DNA from: Dehalococcoidia bacterium
Lineage (GTDB): Bacteria > Chloroflexota > Dehalococcoidia > JAUYDP01
Length of the DNA: 8,657 nt
Direction: 5' to 3'
Assembly (NCBI GenBank): GCA_030691805.1
Contig: JAUYDP010000149.1
Coordinates: 1-8,657 of the forward strand
The position numbers were made by a program, and so were the translations under genes. This document shows, piece by piece, positions 1-6,481 of this stretch. Positions within the stretch are counted from its first letter, which is position 1, and each line of letters opens with the position of its first letter. The notes under the pieces were generated by a model, which saw nothing but the letters and a program-made list of their open reading frames with translations, ran no database searches and was not told the origin of the DNA.

Positions 1-1
1 A

Positions 2-181
2 ATGTTGATAGCCTATCTTTTCCAAGTCCGTTTCCAGAACGGGCTGGACCCGATGTTCCTTATTTCGGAGTATAAGAAAGGGACCATCCAGGTCTACCCG
101 GACAGCACACTCTCAACTATCGTCAAGCTTATTCCCACAGAGCCTCTCGGCCTTCCTACTGCGCCTAAGACGAAACCGTGA
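2..181 (+). CDS. 3' end of an unrecognised protein (partial)
   Basis: An open frame runs from the window edge to a TGA at 179-181, giving about 59 residues that end in PTAPKTKP. An ATG occurs at position 2, but the frame is simply open at the window edge, so the gene probably begins upstream. About two thirds of its codons end in G or C, which fits real coding sequence in this GC-rich DNA. The peptide has a mixed hydrophobic and charged body (LISEYKKGTIQVYPDS near the middle) and a Pro/Lys-rich tail. I do not recognise a family. A second short open frame (frame 1, stop at 73-75) also touches the window edge, so the frame choice is not certain. It lies 122 bases upstream of mdh on the same strand. 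Confidence 0.45.
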   Translation: MLIAYLFQVRFQNGLDPMFLISEYKKGTIQVYPDSTLSTIVKLIPTEPLGLPTAPKTKP

Positions 182-193
182 AGCCATATTTTT

Positions 194-221
194 CAGCTAT
201 CAGTTGTCAGTTGTCAGCTAC
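194..221. repeat. 7-bp tandem repeat, about 4 copies
   Basis: Four consecutive heptads of the form CAG(C/T)T(A/G)T run from 194: CAGCTAT, CAGTTGT, CAGTTGT, CAGCTAC. The run lies in the 122-base gap between the partial upstream gene and mdh. A seven-base period is not a codon multiple and there is no frame to support, so it is a non-coding simple repeat. The rest of this gap (222-303) holds no promoter I can defend. Confidence 0.75.
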
Positions 222-303
222 ACCCCGAATGGCTACATTGAACCACCCTTTAAGAGGTCTTGGGGGTTAACAACTAAAACGCAAAAAACAGAAAGGTAAC
301 AAC

Positions 304-1230
304 ATGCGCAGAAAGATCACTGTCGTTGGCGCGGGGAACGTGGGTGCTACTACCGCCCAACGCATTGCAGAGAAGGGCTACGCCGACGTGGTCCTGGTGG
401 ACATCGTTGAAGGTCTTCCACAAGGGAAGGCCCTGGATATGCTCCAGGCCGGCCCAATTGTTGGCTACGATTCGGGAGTGGTGGGGACCAACGGATATGA
501 GGAGACCGCCGGATCGGACATCGTGGTCATTACCTCAGGGGTGCCCCGCAAGCCGGGGATGAGCCGGGACGACCTGGTAAACACCAACATGGGAATCGTC
601 AAGGCGGTGACGGAGCAGGTAGTAAAGTATTCGCCTGACTGCATAATCATCACTGTCACCAACCCCCTGGATGCCATGACCCAGTTGGCCTTCAAGACCA
701 GCGGCTTCCCCAAGGCCAGGGTGATCGGAATGGCCGGGGTATTGGACACTGCCCGTTTCCGGGCCTTCCTGGCCATGGAACTAGGGGTCTCCGTGGGCGA
801 TATCTCCGCTTATGTCCTGGGAGGCCACGGCGATACCATGGTCCCCCTGACCCGGCTAACCACCGCGGGCGGCATTCCTATCGCCCAGTTGCTGTCCCAG
901 GAGCGCATCGAGGCCATCGTTCAGCGGACCCGCAAGGGCGGGGAGGAGATCGTCTCCTACTTGAAGACAGGCAGCGCCTTCTACGCGCCGTCGGCGGCGG
1001 TGGCCCAGATGATTGACGCCATAGTCCTGGACAAAAAGCAGATTCTGCCGTGCGCCGTTTACCTGGAGGGCGAATACGGCATCAACGGCCTCTTCGTCGG
1101 GGTACCGGTTAAGCTGGGGGTCCGAGGAATCGAAGAGATCATAAAGATAGAGCTGACTCCCGAAGAGCAAGCCGCTTTGCACCGCTCCGCCGACGCCGTG
1201 CGCGAGCTGGTACAGCTCATGCACATCTAA
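304..1230 (+). CDS. mdh: Malate dehydrogenase, LDH-like NAD-dependent type
   Basis: Cytoplasmic enzyme interconverting malate and oxaloacetate with NAD(H). The 308 residues match the usual length of the LDH-like bacterial MDH family. The Rossmann glycine motif GAGNVG is at 9-14, and Asp33 ends the second strand (LVDI), which favours NAD over NADP. The active-site loop PRKPGMSR (81-88) supplies Arg82, marking malate rather than lactate specificity, plus Arg88. Asn120 is in TNP, Asp148 and Arg151 are in DTAR, and the catalytic His175 is in GGHGD. The start is ATG with an AAAGG ribosome site about seven bases upstream. It heads the plus-strand group; the next genes encode fumarase, the preceding step of the pathway. 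A hairpin follows the stop within six bases, so mdh may be transcribed partly on its own. All catalytic residues are intact. Confidence 0.97.
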   Translation: MRRKITVVGAGNVGATTAQRIAEKGYADVVLVDIVEGLPQGKALDMLQAGPIVGYDSGVVGTNGYEETAGSDIVVITSGVPRKPGMSRDDLVNTNMGIVKAVTEQVVKYSPDCIIITVTNPLDAMTQLAFKTSGFPKARVIGMAGVLDTARFRAFLAMELGVSVGDISAYVLGGHGDTMVPLTRLTTAGGIPIAQLLSQERIEAIVQRTRKGGEEIVSYLKTGSAFYAPSAAVAQMIDAIVLDKKQILPCAVYLEGEYGINGLFVGVPVKLGVRGIEEIIKIELTPEEQAALHRSADAVRELVQLMHI

Positions 1231-1235
1231 GTGTA

Positions 1236-1258
1236 GAGACGCCCCGATGGGGCTTCTC
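1236..1258 (+). terminator. Hairpin right after mdh, possible terminator or interspersed palindrome
   Basis: GAGA-C-GCCCC-GAT-GGGGC-T-TCTC forms a five-pair GC stem with a three-base loop, extended by four pairs after one mismatch. It begins six bases after the mdh stop. The downstream side is pyrimidine-rich (TTCTC) but has no real run of T, so it is a weak intrinsic terminator at best. The symmetry continues imperfectly outward (GTGTA at 1231-1235 against AGCAC at 1259-1263), which suggests a copy of a dispersed palindromic element rather than a purpose-made terminator. Confidence 0.5.
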
Positions 1259-1386
1259 AGCACATGGGGGTAATAATAAGGCTGGCCGTGCGTCGCATCT
1301 CCGCCGAAACGCGGTTTACCAATTGATTGCGTTGCAAGGAATAGTTGGACGGCGGTGTCGGCCAGGACGTGCCCAGGATAAGATGA

Positions 1387-1450
1387 ATGTAGTGCGGGGG
1401 TTTATCCCCCGCTTCCCAGCCCCAGCAGGGGACAAACCCCTGCACTACAT
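1387..1450. repeat. Nested palindrome: two facing copies of a hairpin element
   Basis: Two 26-base arms (1387-1412 and 1425-1450) are inverted copies of each other, differing at only three positions, around a 12-base spacer. Each arm is itself a perfect hairpin with a seven-pair stem and five-base loop: GCGGGGG/CCCCCGC at 1394-1412 and GCAGGGG/CCCCTGC at 1425-1443. The two stems differ by a paired change (G-C in one, A-T in the other) that keeps pairing intact. This layout resembles paired REP elements (BIMEs) or a small non-autonomous element. No transposase or target duplication is visible. Confidence 0.8.
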
Positions 1451-1598
1451 GCCGGATTATTTTTCGCGCCTGCGGGAACCACCCCATTGTTGCTTCAAAC
1501 TTCATCAGTCTACAGACCGGCGGCAGACCGGCGCGGAATCTCCACGAACACCCGTGCCCGCCTACGGGCTTGAGAAATGGACCTCCCGGTGGTAATCT

Positions 1599-1603
1599 TA
1601 GGT
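1599..1603 (+). promoter_or_regulatory. Ribosome site that decides the fumA start
   Basis: AGGTG lies five to six bases before the GTG at 1610. Nothing comparable precedes the in-frame ATG at 1577, whose upstream sequence is CTTGAGAA. With the family-like N-terminus that begins at 1610, this supports the downstream start. Confidence 0.6.
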
Positions 1604-1609
1604 GCAACC

Positions 1610-2455
1610 GTGAGAGAGATCCAAGCCCACCAGATCACCGAGGCCGTGTCCCGTCTCTGCCAGGAGGCGAACTTCGACCTTCCTCCGGACGTCCTGGATT
1701 CCTTGACACATGCTCAGAATATCGAGGTCTCGCTGGAGGCCAAGGACGCCCTGGGACAGCTTCTGGAGAACGCCCGGATCGCTCGAGAAGAACGGCTTCC
1801 GCTATGTCAGGACTGCGGCTACACCATCATCTTCTTGGAGATGGGACAGGACTGCCATGTGATTGGAGGTGACCTCTACTCCGCAGTACAAGAGGGCGTG
1901 CGCAGGGGCTACGACGAAGGCTATTTGCGCAAGTCCATCGTGAACCCACCTATCTTCCAGAGGTCCAACACCGGCGATAACACACCCGCCGCCATACACA
2001 CGGAAATTGTGCCCGGGGACCGGCTGCGGATAGTAGTCATGCCCAAGGGCGGAGGCTCGGAGAATATGAGCGTCCTGGCCATGCTGACCCCGGCCCAGGG
2101 TATAAAGGGTGTGGTCGAAACAGTAGCGGCGGCCGTGGACCGGGCCGGCTCTAATCCCTGCCCGCCGGTTATCGTGGGCGTCGGCATTGGGGGTACCGCC
2201 GACTACGCTATGTACCTGGCCAAGAAAGCCCTACTCCGTCCGGTAGGCCAGCCGAATGCTGACCTGCAGATTGCCGGGCTGGAGAAGGAAGTGCTGGAGC
2301 GGGTCAACGGCCTGGGAATCGGGTCCCAGGGCTACGGTGGGACCGTAACCGCCCTTGCCGTGCATGTCGAGACCTACCCCGCGCACATGGCTTCGCTGCC
2401 GGTGGCCGTAAGTATTCAGTGCCATAGCGCGAGACACAAAGAGGCGGAACTGTGA
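1610..2455 (+). CDS. fumA: Class I (Fe-S) fumarate hydratase, alpha subunit
   Basis: N-terminal catalytic half of an oxygen-sensitive [4Fe-4S] fumarase that hydrates fumarate to malate, working with the beta subunit encoded next. I chose the GTG at 1610: it has AGGTG five bases upstream, and the resulting start MREIQAHQITEAV matches the family. The in-frame ATG at 1577 would add 11 residues and has no ribosome site. With 281 residues the length is normal. Likely cluster ligands are Cys66 (LCQDCG), Cys184 (NPCPP) and Cys271 (QCHSARH). The KGGGSENMS signature is at 146-154. One oddity is that the usual CQDTG motif reads CQDCG here, adding Cys69. L-tartrate dehydratase alpha is the main alternative, but the mdh and sdh neighbours favour fumarase. 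The symbol means subunit A, not the E. coli isozyme. Confidence 0.95.
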   Translation: MREIQAHQITEAVSRLCQEANFDLPPDVLDSLTHAQNIEVSLEAKDALGQLLENARIAREERLPLCQDCGYTIIFLEMGQDCHVIGGDLYSAVQEGVRRGYDEGYLRKSIVNPPIFQRSNTGDNTPAAIHTEIVPGDRLRIVVMPKGGGSENMSVLAMLTPAQGIKGVVETVAAAVDRAGSNPCPPVIVGVGIGGTADYAMYLAKKALLRPVGQPNADLQIAGLEKEVLERVNGLGIGSQGYGGTVTALAVHVETYPAHMASLPVAVSIQCHSARHKEAEL

Positions 2456-2484
2456 TGCCAGCGAATTCCCAACCCCCCGTTCAA

Positions 2485-2512
2485 ATCCGCAGATTTCACA
2501 GATTTTTTTCTT
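2485..2512. repeat. Degenerate CAGATTT direct repeat between fumA and fumB
   Basis: CCGCAGATTT is followed nine bases later by CACAGATTTT, then a T-rich stretch (TTTTTTTCTTTTCTG) up to the fumB start. This resembles the dispersed GCAGATTT/ACAGATTT intergenic repeats common in environmental genomes; that likeness is from general knowledge, not a search. It fills most of the 64-base gap and leaves no purine-rich ribosome site in front of fumB. Confidence 0.5.
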
Positions 2513-2519
2513 TTCTGAT

Positions 2520-3071
2520 GTGAATATACATCTAACTCCTCCTCTGGATGACAAAACCATAGAACATCTCCGCTCCGGCGACCGCGTGTCCATCACCGGC
2601 GTGATCTATACCGCCCGGGACGCCGCCCATAAGCGTCTGGTGGAGGCCCTGGAGAGCGGCGGTCCGCTGCCAATTCCCCTTGAGGGTCAAATAATCTATT
2701 ACATGGGGCCTTCCCCCGCCCGTCCGGGGAGGCCCATCGGCTCGGCTGGACCTACCACCAGCGGCCGGATGGACTCATATGCGCCAACTCTTTTGGCCCG
2801 CGGCCTCAAAGGCATGATCGGCAAAGGGAACCGCTCACAGTTAGTGCGAGATGCCATAAAGCGGCACCGCGCCGTCTACCTGGCCGCCACCGGCGGCGCC
2901 GGCGCCCTTATTGCTCGAACCATAAAGAAGGCCGAGGTGGTGGCCTACGAAGACCTGGGAGCCGAGGCCATCAGGAGGCTGGAGGTCGAGGACTTCCCGG
3001 CCGTAGTCATAAACGATATCTACGGAGGCGATCTGTACGAGGAGGGGAAGGCCAAGTATGCCCGGAGATGA
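2520..3071 (+). CDS. fumB: Class I (Fe-S) fumarate hydratase, beta subunit
   Basis: C-terminal half of the two-subunit fumarase; it completes the substrate pocket beside the alpha-subunit cluster. The 183 residues are normal for a stand-alone beta subunit. Family motifs are TARDAAHKR (31-39), GPTTSGRMD (77-85), GKG (101-103), ATGGAGAL (123-130) and YEDLGAEAIRRLEVEDFP (143-160). The start is the GTG at 2520, because the N-terminus (PPLDDKTIEHLRSGDRVSITG) matches the family and no other start fits. It has no purine-rich ribosome site; the bases before it are T-rich. An ATG at 2518 is followed at once by TGA. Translation may depend on coupling from fumA, 64 bases upstream, or on the U-rich leader. 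The last 14 bases overlap purM. Confidence 0.95.
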   Translation: MNIHLTPPLDDKTIEHLRSGDRVSITGVIYTARDAAHKRLVEALESGGPLPIPLEGQIIYYMGPSPARPGRPIGSAGPTTSGRMDSYAPTLLARGLKGMIGKGNRSQLVRDAIKRHRAVYLAATGGAGALIARTIKKAEVVAYEDLGAEAIRRLEVEDFPAVVINDIYGGDLYEEGKAKYARR

Positions 3072-4110
3072 CGAGTCTAAGGGGGGCCAGGCCCTTCGGG
3101 GCCTACGCTACTGGGTAGAAGCGACCTTTCCTTTTCGCCAGGGACTGGGAGCGCCGCTCCTGGGCCTTGGTCCGTATGCCAATGTTATAGACCTGGGTGA
3201 CGGCCGCGGCCTGGCCTTCTGCACGGACGGCGTAGGCACCAAGGTGCTGGTGGCCCAGATGCTGGACCGCTACGACACGGTCGGCATTGATTGCGTGGCC
3301 ATGAACGTCAACGACCTCATCTGCGTAGGCGCCGAGCCTCTATCGCTGGTGGACTATATCGCCCTGGAGGAGCAAGATCCGTCATTCTTGGAGGAGATAG
3401 CCAGAGGTCTGCACGAGGGCGCCAGGCAGGCCGGCATTTCCATAGTGGGGGGGGAGATTGCCCAGTTGCCGGAGATCATCAAGGGAACCCGGGCCGGGCG
3501 TGGCTTCGATCTGGCGGCGGCTGCTGTAGGGATCGCGCCCCTGGACCGGCTAGTGCTGGGTGAGAACATCCAGCCAGGGGACGCCCTGGTGGGACTGGCC
3601 TCCAGCGGCATCCATAGCAATGGACTGACCCTGGCCCGGCGGGTCTTCTTCGGAGACAGGGCCCTGGACCCCTTCACCCACTTCGACGAGCTGGGGCGGA
3701 GCATCGGAGAAGAGCTTTTGGAGCCTACCCGCATCTACGTCGGCCCGGTTATGGAGGTCTTGCGATCCGGCCTCCAAGTCAAGGCCCTCTTCCACGTAAC
3801 CGGCGAGGGTTTCATGAACCTGACCCGCCACCGTTCAGAAGTGGACTGGGTAATAGACTACCTGCCGGACACGCCGCCTATCTTCCGGCTCATTCAGCGT
3901 TACGGCCAACTAACCGACCGGGAGATGTATACTACCTTCAACATGGGTATTGGCTTCTGCGTTTGCGTCCCTGCAGATAAGGCAGAACATGTCATAGAGG
4001 TCGTAGCCAAGCACGGTATCCCGGCCTGGCGCATCGGCTACGCCTCGGCCCACGAGGGCCTTAAGAAAAGGGTGTTAATTGAACCAAGAGCGTTGGAGCT
4101 AACGACTTAG
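3058..4110 (+). CDS. purM: Phosphoribosylformylglycinamidine cyclo-ligase (AIR synthetase)
   Basis: Cytoplasmic purine-synthesis enzyme that closes the imidazole ring of FGAM to give AIR, using ATP. The PurM signature blocks occur in order: CTDGVGTK (55-62), DCVAMNVNDLICVGAEP (78-94), the GGE loop (131-133), GLASSGIHSNGLTLARR (179-195), FHVTGEGFMNLTR (245-257) and FNMGIGF (294-300). MNVNDLICVGAEP and the NLTR ending look more like archaeal-type PurM than E. coli PurM, and the N-terminal YKDAGVDI stretch of the E. coli type is missing. The GGETAEMP loop reads GGEIAQLPE, so a conserved Thr is Ile. The ATG at 3058 lies inside the end of fumB, with GGAGGGGAAGG upstream, so the two are probably translationally coupled. 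A general AIR-synthase-related protein is less likely. Confidence 0.92.
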   Translation: MPGDDESKGGQALRGLRYWVEATFPFRQGLGAPLLGLGPYANVIDLGDGRGLAFCTDGVGTKVLVAQMLDRYDTVGIDCVAMNVNDLICVGAEPLSLVDYIALEEQDPSFLEEIARGLHEGARQAGISIVGGEIAQLPEIIKGTRAGRGFDLAAAAVGIAPLDRLVLGENIQPGDALVGLASSGIHSNGLTLARRVFFGDRALDPFTHFDELGRSIGEELLEPTRIYVGPVMEVLRSGLQVKALFHVTGEGFMNLTRHRSEVDWVIDYLPDTPPIFRLIQRYGQLTDREMYTTFNMGIGFCVCVPADKAEHVIEVVAKHGIPAWRIGYASAHEGLKKRVLIEPRALELTT

Positions 4111-4349
4111 TCAGTCTATCCTCCTGTAAGCCCCCTTAGGCACCAAACAAAACAAAACCTTTTGGTTGCGCAGGTCCTTAGCCTGGGCCAACCGGCGAAA
4201 CGCTGGTTCTACTTCCTCAACGGAATTAGGACAGGTGGATTAGCTTCGAAGCAAAGCCATTCTTCTTAATATAAGCGCCTTTCTTTCCCACCAAACCCAT
4301 GCAAACAGTTCTCCAAGCCAGGGATAGGTTGGGCAAGACCAGTTAGCGG
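4111..4349. other. Gap between the converging purM and MFS genes
   Basis: These 239 bases separate the stops of the two converging groups. No gene is supported. On the minus strand AACC-AAAA-GGTT followed by TTGTTTTGTTT (about 4167-4146) is a weak terminator-like hairpin with a T-rich tail, about 180 bases past the MFS stop. An open minus frame ending at the TGA at 4111-4113 gives about 43 residues (ending PKGAYRRID) with no usable start. It could be the tail of a decayed gene, but I cannot show that. Confidence 0.4.
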
Positions 4350-5552
4350 CTACTCCACCTCAGACAGCGACGGCGCTGCCATCCGGATGGCCACGGCTAA
4401 CACTATTACCAGGGTAGCCATTGACCCCATAGCCCAGGGGGCGCCCACCACCGCTGCCAGCGCCCCTGCCATAGCGGTCCCCAGTGGCACCAGGGCGCGG
4501 TTCAGGAATAGCACGCTCATCAGCCTGCCCCGCAGATTGTCGGGCGAGCTTAATTGCAGGATAGTGTTGTTAGAGGAGTTATACATCGTGCCCATGGCCC
4601 CTACCAGAGTGACCAGCATAATGGACGCTACCGGCCAGGGGGAAATACTGAATAACAGTAGCATCGCTCCAAACCCGAACATGGCCCCCATCATCAGGGC
4701 GCCCTTGCGCCGGAAGTCTCCCAGGGAGGCCAGCGCCATCGCACCGGCTACTGAACCGCCCGCGGAGGCAGAGGTGAGCAAACCAAGACCGACTGCCCCT
4801 ATCCCCAGTACGTCCTTCGCGAATACCGTTAGCATAGCCATATAGGGCTGTCCCAGGAACATCGGCACCACGGCTACCACTACCAAGGCCAGTATAGTAG
4901 CGTTACCGCGGATATAAGTCAAACCCTCCACCAGGTCCTGCCACATGGCCGCCCTGTGGCGATCGCCTTTTTTTTCGGGTAGCGCCATAGCGTGAAGGGT
5001 ATAGAGCACCGCCAAGAAGCTAAATCCGTTGAGGTAAAACGGGACGCTTACCCCCATGCTAGCTATGAGCACCCCAGCCAGGGCAGGGCCAAGGATCCTG
5101 GTTATGTTCATCGTCGCCGAGTTAATGGCAATGGCGTTGGCCAGGTCGCTCCGTGGCACCAGGTCGGAAATTAGGGTCTGGCGGGCAGGCATGTTAAAGG
5201 ACATGATGGCCCCCCGTAGCGTGCCAATAAGAAAGATGTGCCAAACCTGCACCAACCCGGAAGACACCAACACTGCCAGGACAAAAGCCAGTGCCATGGC
5301 GGCGGTCTGGGTTATCATAAGGAGCCTCCGCCGCTCCATCCTATCCACCAGCACCCCGGCCATCAGGGTCAGCACCAACATCGGCAGGGCCCGGAAGAGG
5401 TTGAGGAGGCCCAGATAGAAGGGAGAGTTGGTCATGACCAGAATGAGCCAGTTCAAGGCCACCTGGTCCATCCAATCGCCGGACTGGGAGACCAGGGTGC
5501 CTATCCAGAGAAGCCGGTAGTTACGGTGCTTTAAGGAGTTGAGCGTCTTCAC
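4350..5552 (-). CDS. MFS exporter, MFS_3/EntS-like (DHA3) family
   Basis: Inner-membrane transporter of the major facilitator superfamily, probably a proton-driven exporter of small molecules or drugs; the substrate cannot be read from sequence. It has 400 residues and about 11-12 hydrophobic segments, with a charged cytoplasmic loop near 192-206 dividing the halves. MFS motif A is GVLVDRMERRR (66-76) between helices 2 and 3. The family blocks PARQTLISDLVPRSDLANAI (122-141), NITRILGPALAGVLI (149-163) and SPDNLRGRLMSV (336-347) fit the EntS/macrolide-efflux group. The start is the GTG at 5550-5552, with a G-rich stretch about five bases upstream. It lies 176 bases downstream of sdhB on the same strand, behind an 11-bp repeat array, so co-transcription with sdhAB is possible but not assured. 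Confidence 0.93.
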   Translation of the reverse strand: MKTLNSLKHRNYRLLWIGTLVSQSGDWMDQVALNWLILVMTNSPFYLGLLNLFRALPMLVLTLMAGVLVDRMERRRLLMITQTAAMALAFVLAVLVSSGLVQVWHIFLIGTLRGAIMSFNMPARQTLISDLVPRSDLANAIAINSATMNITRILGPALAGVLIASMGVSVPFYLNGFSFLAVLYTLHAMALPEKKGDRHRAAMWQDLVEGLTYIRGNATILALVVVAVVPMFLGQPYMAMLTVFAKDVLGIGAVGLGLLTSASAGGSVAGAMALASLGDFRRKGALMMGAMFGFGAMLLLFSISPWPVASIMLVTLVGAMGTMYNSSNNTILQLSSPDNLRGRLMSVLFLNRALVPLGTAMAGALAAVVGAPWAMGSMATLVIVLAVAIRMAAPSLSEVE

Positions 5553-5587
5553 AAGATCCCGCCCCGCGCTATAGCACTACCGAGCTA

Positions 5588-5705
5588 CCACCGGACAACC
5601 GTTGGACAACCACCAAACCGTCGGACTACTCTCGCACAACCACAGGGCAGTTATCGAACAACAACCGAAGCACTATCGAACCACTATTGAACCACCACAA
5701 AGCAC
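5588..5705. repeat. Degenerate 11-bp tandem repeat array, about 11 units
   Basis: Consecutive units are CCACCGGACAA, CCGTTGGACAA, CCACCAAA (8 bases), CCGTCGGACTA, CTCTCGCACAA, CCACAGGGCAG, TTATCGAACAA, CAACCGAAGCA, CTATCGAACCA, CTATTGAACCA and CCACAAAGCAC. The rough consensus is C(C/T)A(T/C)CG(A/G)ACAA. The 11-base register holds without a break from 5618 to 5705. It fills the sdhB-MFS gap and is non-coding: 11 is not a codon multiple. Confidence 0.7.
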
Positions 5706-5728
5706 GGGCGGGGAAGCGGTGGAGGCGC

Positions 5729-6454
5729 TCACCTCTGCCAAAATTTCAAGCGGTTGACGATACTTCTGCGCTTGAGCGCCTCGATAGACCAGGTCACGTT
5801 TATCTTTTTGGGGCAAGCTTCGGTGCAGTTGAAGACCGTGTGACAACGCCAGACCCCGTTTTCATGGCCTACGGCCTTGATCCGCTCCCGCTGGCCCTGG
5901 TCGCGAGAATCGCCTACAAATCGGTAGGCTTTTAGGAAGGCCGCCGGGCCGAGGAACTCTGAGTCCGACCAGACCATGGGACAAGAGGAATAACAGGAGG
6001 CGCATAAAATACAATCCAGCATCTCATCTATGTGCTTTCGGTCCTTGGGGCTCTGGTAGCGCTCCCTCTCTGGGGCCGTTTCAGGGTTAATGAGGTAGGG
6101 CTTTATTCGCTCGTAGGCCGTCCAGAAAGGGTCCATGTCTACCACGAGATCTTTGACGATGCGCATGTATGGCAGAGGATTAATGGTTATCTCCCGAGGG
6201 AGGAGAGGGACAATGGCAGTGTTACACGCCAGCCGGAAAGCGCCATTGATATACATGGAGTCGGAGCCGCAAACCGCCCCTCGGCAGGATGCTCGGAAGG
6301 CCAGGGAGCCATCCTGCTGATCCAGAATATCTAGCAGTCCATCAAGCACAGTCATGCCCTTCCGTAATGAGACGTTATAGGTCGTGAAATATGGCAGGGT
6401 GTCTACCTCAGGGTCGTAGCGCTGTATCTTGAAGATAGCACTATCTTGCGGCAT
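5729..6454 (-). CDS. sdhB: Succinate dehydrogenase / fumarate reductase iron-sulfur subunit
   Basis: Electron-transfer subunit carrying electrons between the SdhA flavin and the membrane quinone site. Counting from the ATG at 6454 it has 241 residues, which is normal. The N-terminal [2Fe-2S] domain has Cys57, Cys62, Asp65 and Cys77; Asp as third ligand also occurs in E. coli SdhB. The C-terminal domain has CILCASCYSSCP (Cys148, 151, 154, 158) and CHTVFNCTEACP (Cys204, 210, 214), as expected for the [4Fe-4S] and [3Fe-4S] centres. I chose the ATG because AAAGGAA lies seven bases upstream; a TTG one codon earlier sits too close to it. It follows sdhA by 162 bases, a wide gap for subunits of one enzyme, filled by a repeat, a hairpin and a likely promoter. 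Direction (SDH or FRD) cannot be told. Confidence 0.96.
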   Translation of the reverse strand: MPQDSAIFKIQRYDPEVDTLPYFTTYNVSLRKGMTVLDGLLDILDQQDGSLAFRASCRGAVCGSDSMYINGAFRLACNTAIVPLLPREITINPLPYMRIVKDLVVDMDPFWTAYERIKPYLINPETAPERERYQSPKDRKHIDEMLDCILCASCYSSCPMVWSDSEFLGPAAFLKAYRFVGDSRDQGQRERIKAVGHENGVWRCHTVFNCTEACPKKINVTWSIEALKRRSIVNRLKFWQR

Positions 6455-6481
6455 CAATGGTTCCTTTCAGGATTAATTGTT

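Larger units (their letters stand above)
1231..1609. other. Gap between mdh and fumA, non-coding, repeat-bearing
   Basis: This 379-base gap holds no gene I can support. Short open frames on both strands overlap palindromic repeats, lack ribosome sites and resemble nothing known. It contains the post-mdh hairpin (1236-1258), the nested palindrome (1387-1450) and a perfect two-copy 11-bp repeat CAGACCGGCG(G) starting at 1513 and 1524. I see no clear sigma-70 promoter for fumA. Confidence 0.6.

Noticed and set aside
1264..1326. Twenty-codon plus-strand ORF (MGVIIRLAVRR...) after the mdh hairpin
   Set aside because: It is very short, has no ribosome site and no recognisable family.
1323..1607. 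Open frames on both strands across the nested palindrome
   Set aside because: The palindrome makes both strands look alike and open. No ribosome sites or family features are present.
4111..4239. Minus-strand open frame ending PKGAYRRID between purM and the MFS gene
   Set aside because: It has no start codon or ribosome site, and an in-frame TAA cuts off anything upstream. It might be a gene remnant, but there is no supporting similarity I can name.
5722..5782. Perfect 10-base inverted repeat GAGGCGCTCA / TGAGCGCCTC around the sdhB stop
   Set aside because: Most of it is constrained coding sequence, the 41-base loop is long, no T-tract follows, and one such match is expected by chance in a window this size.
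6240..6280. Missing cysteine in the SdhB [2Fe-2S] motif (CGSD instead of CGSC)
   Set aside because: Asp as the third ligand is also found in E. coli SdhB, so this is a normal variant rather than a defect.
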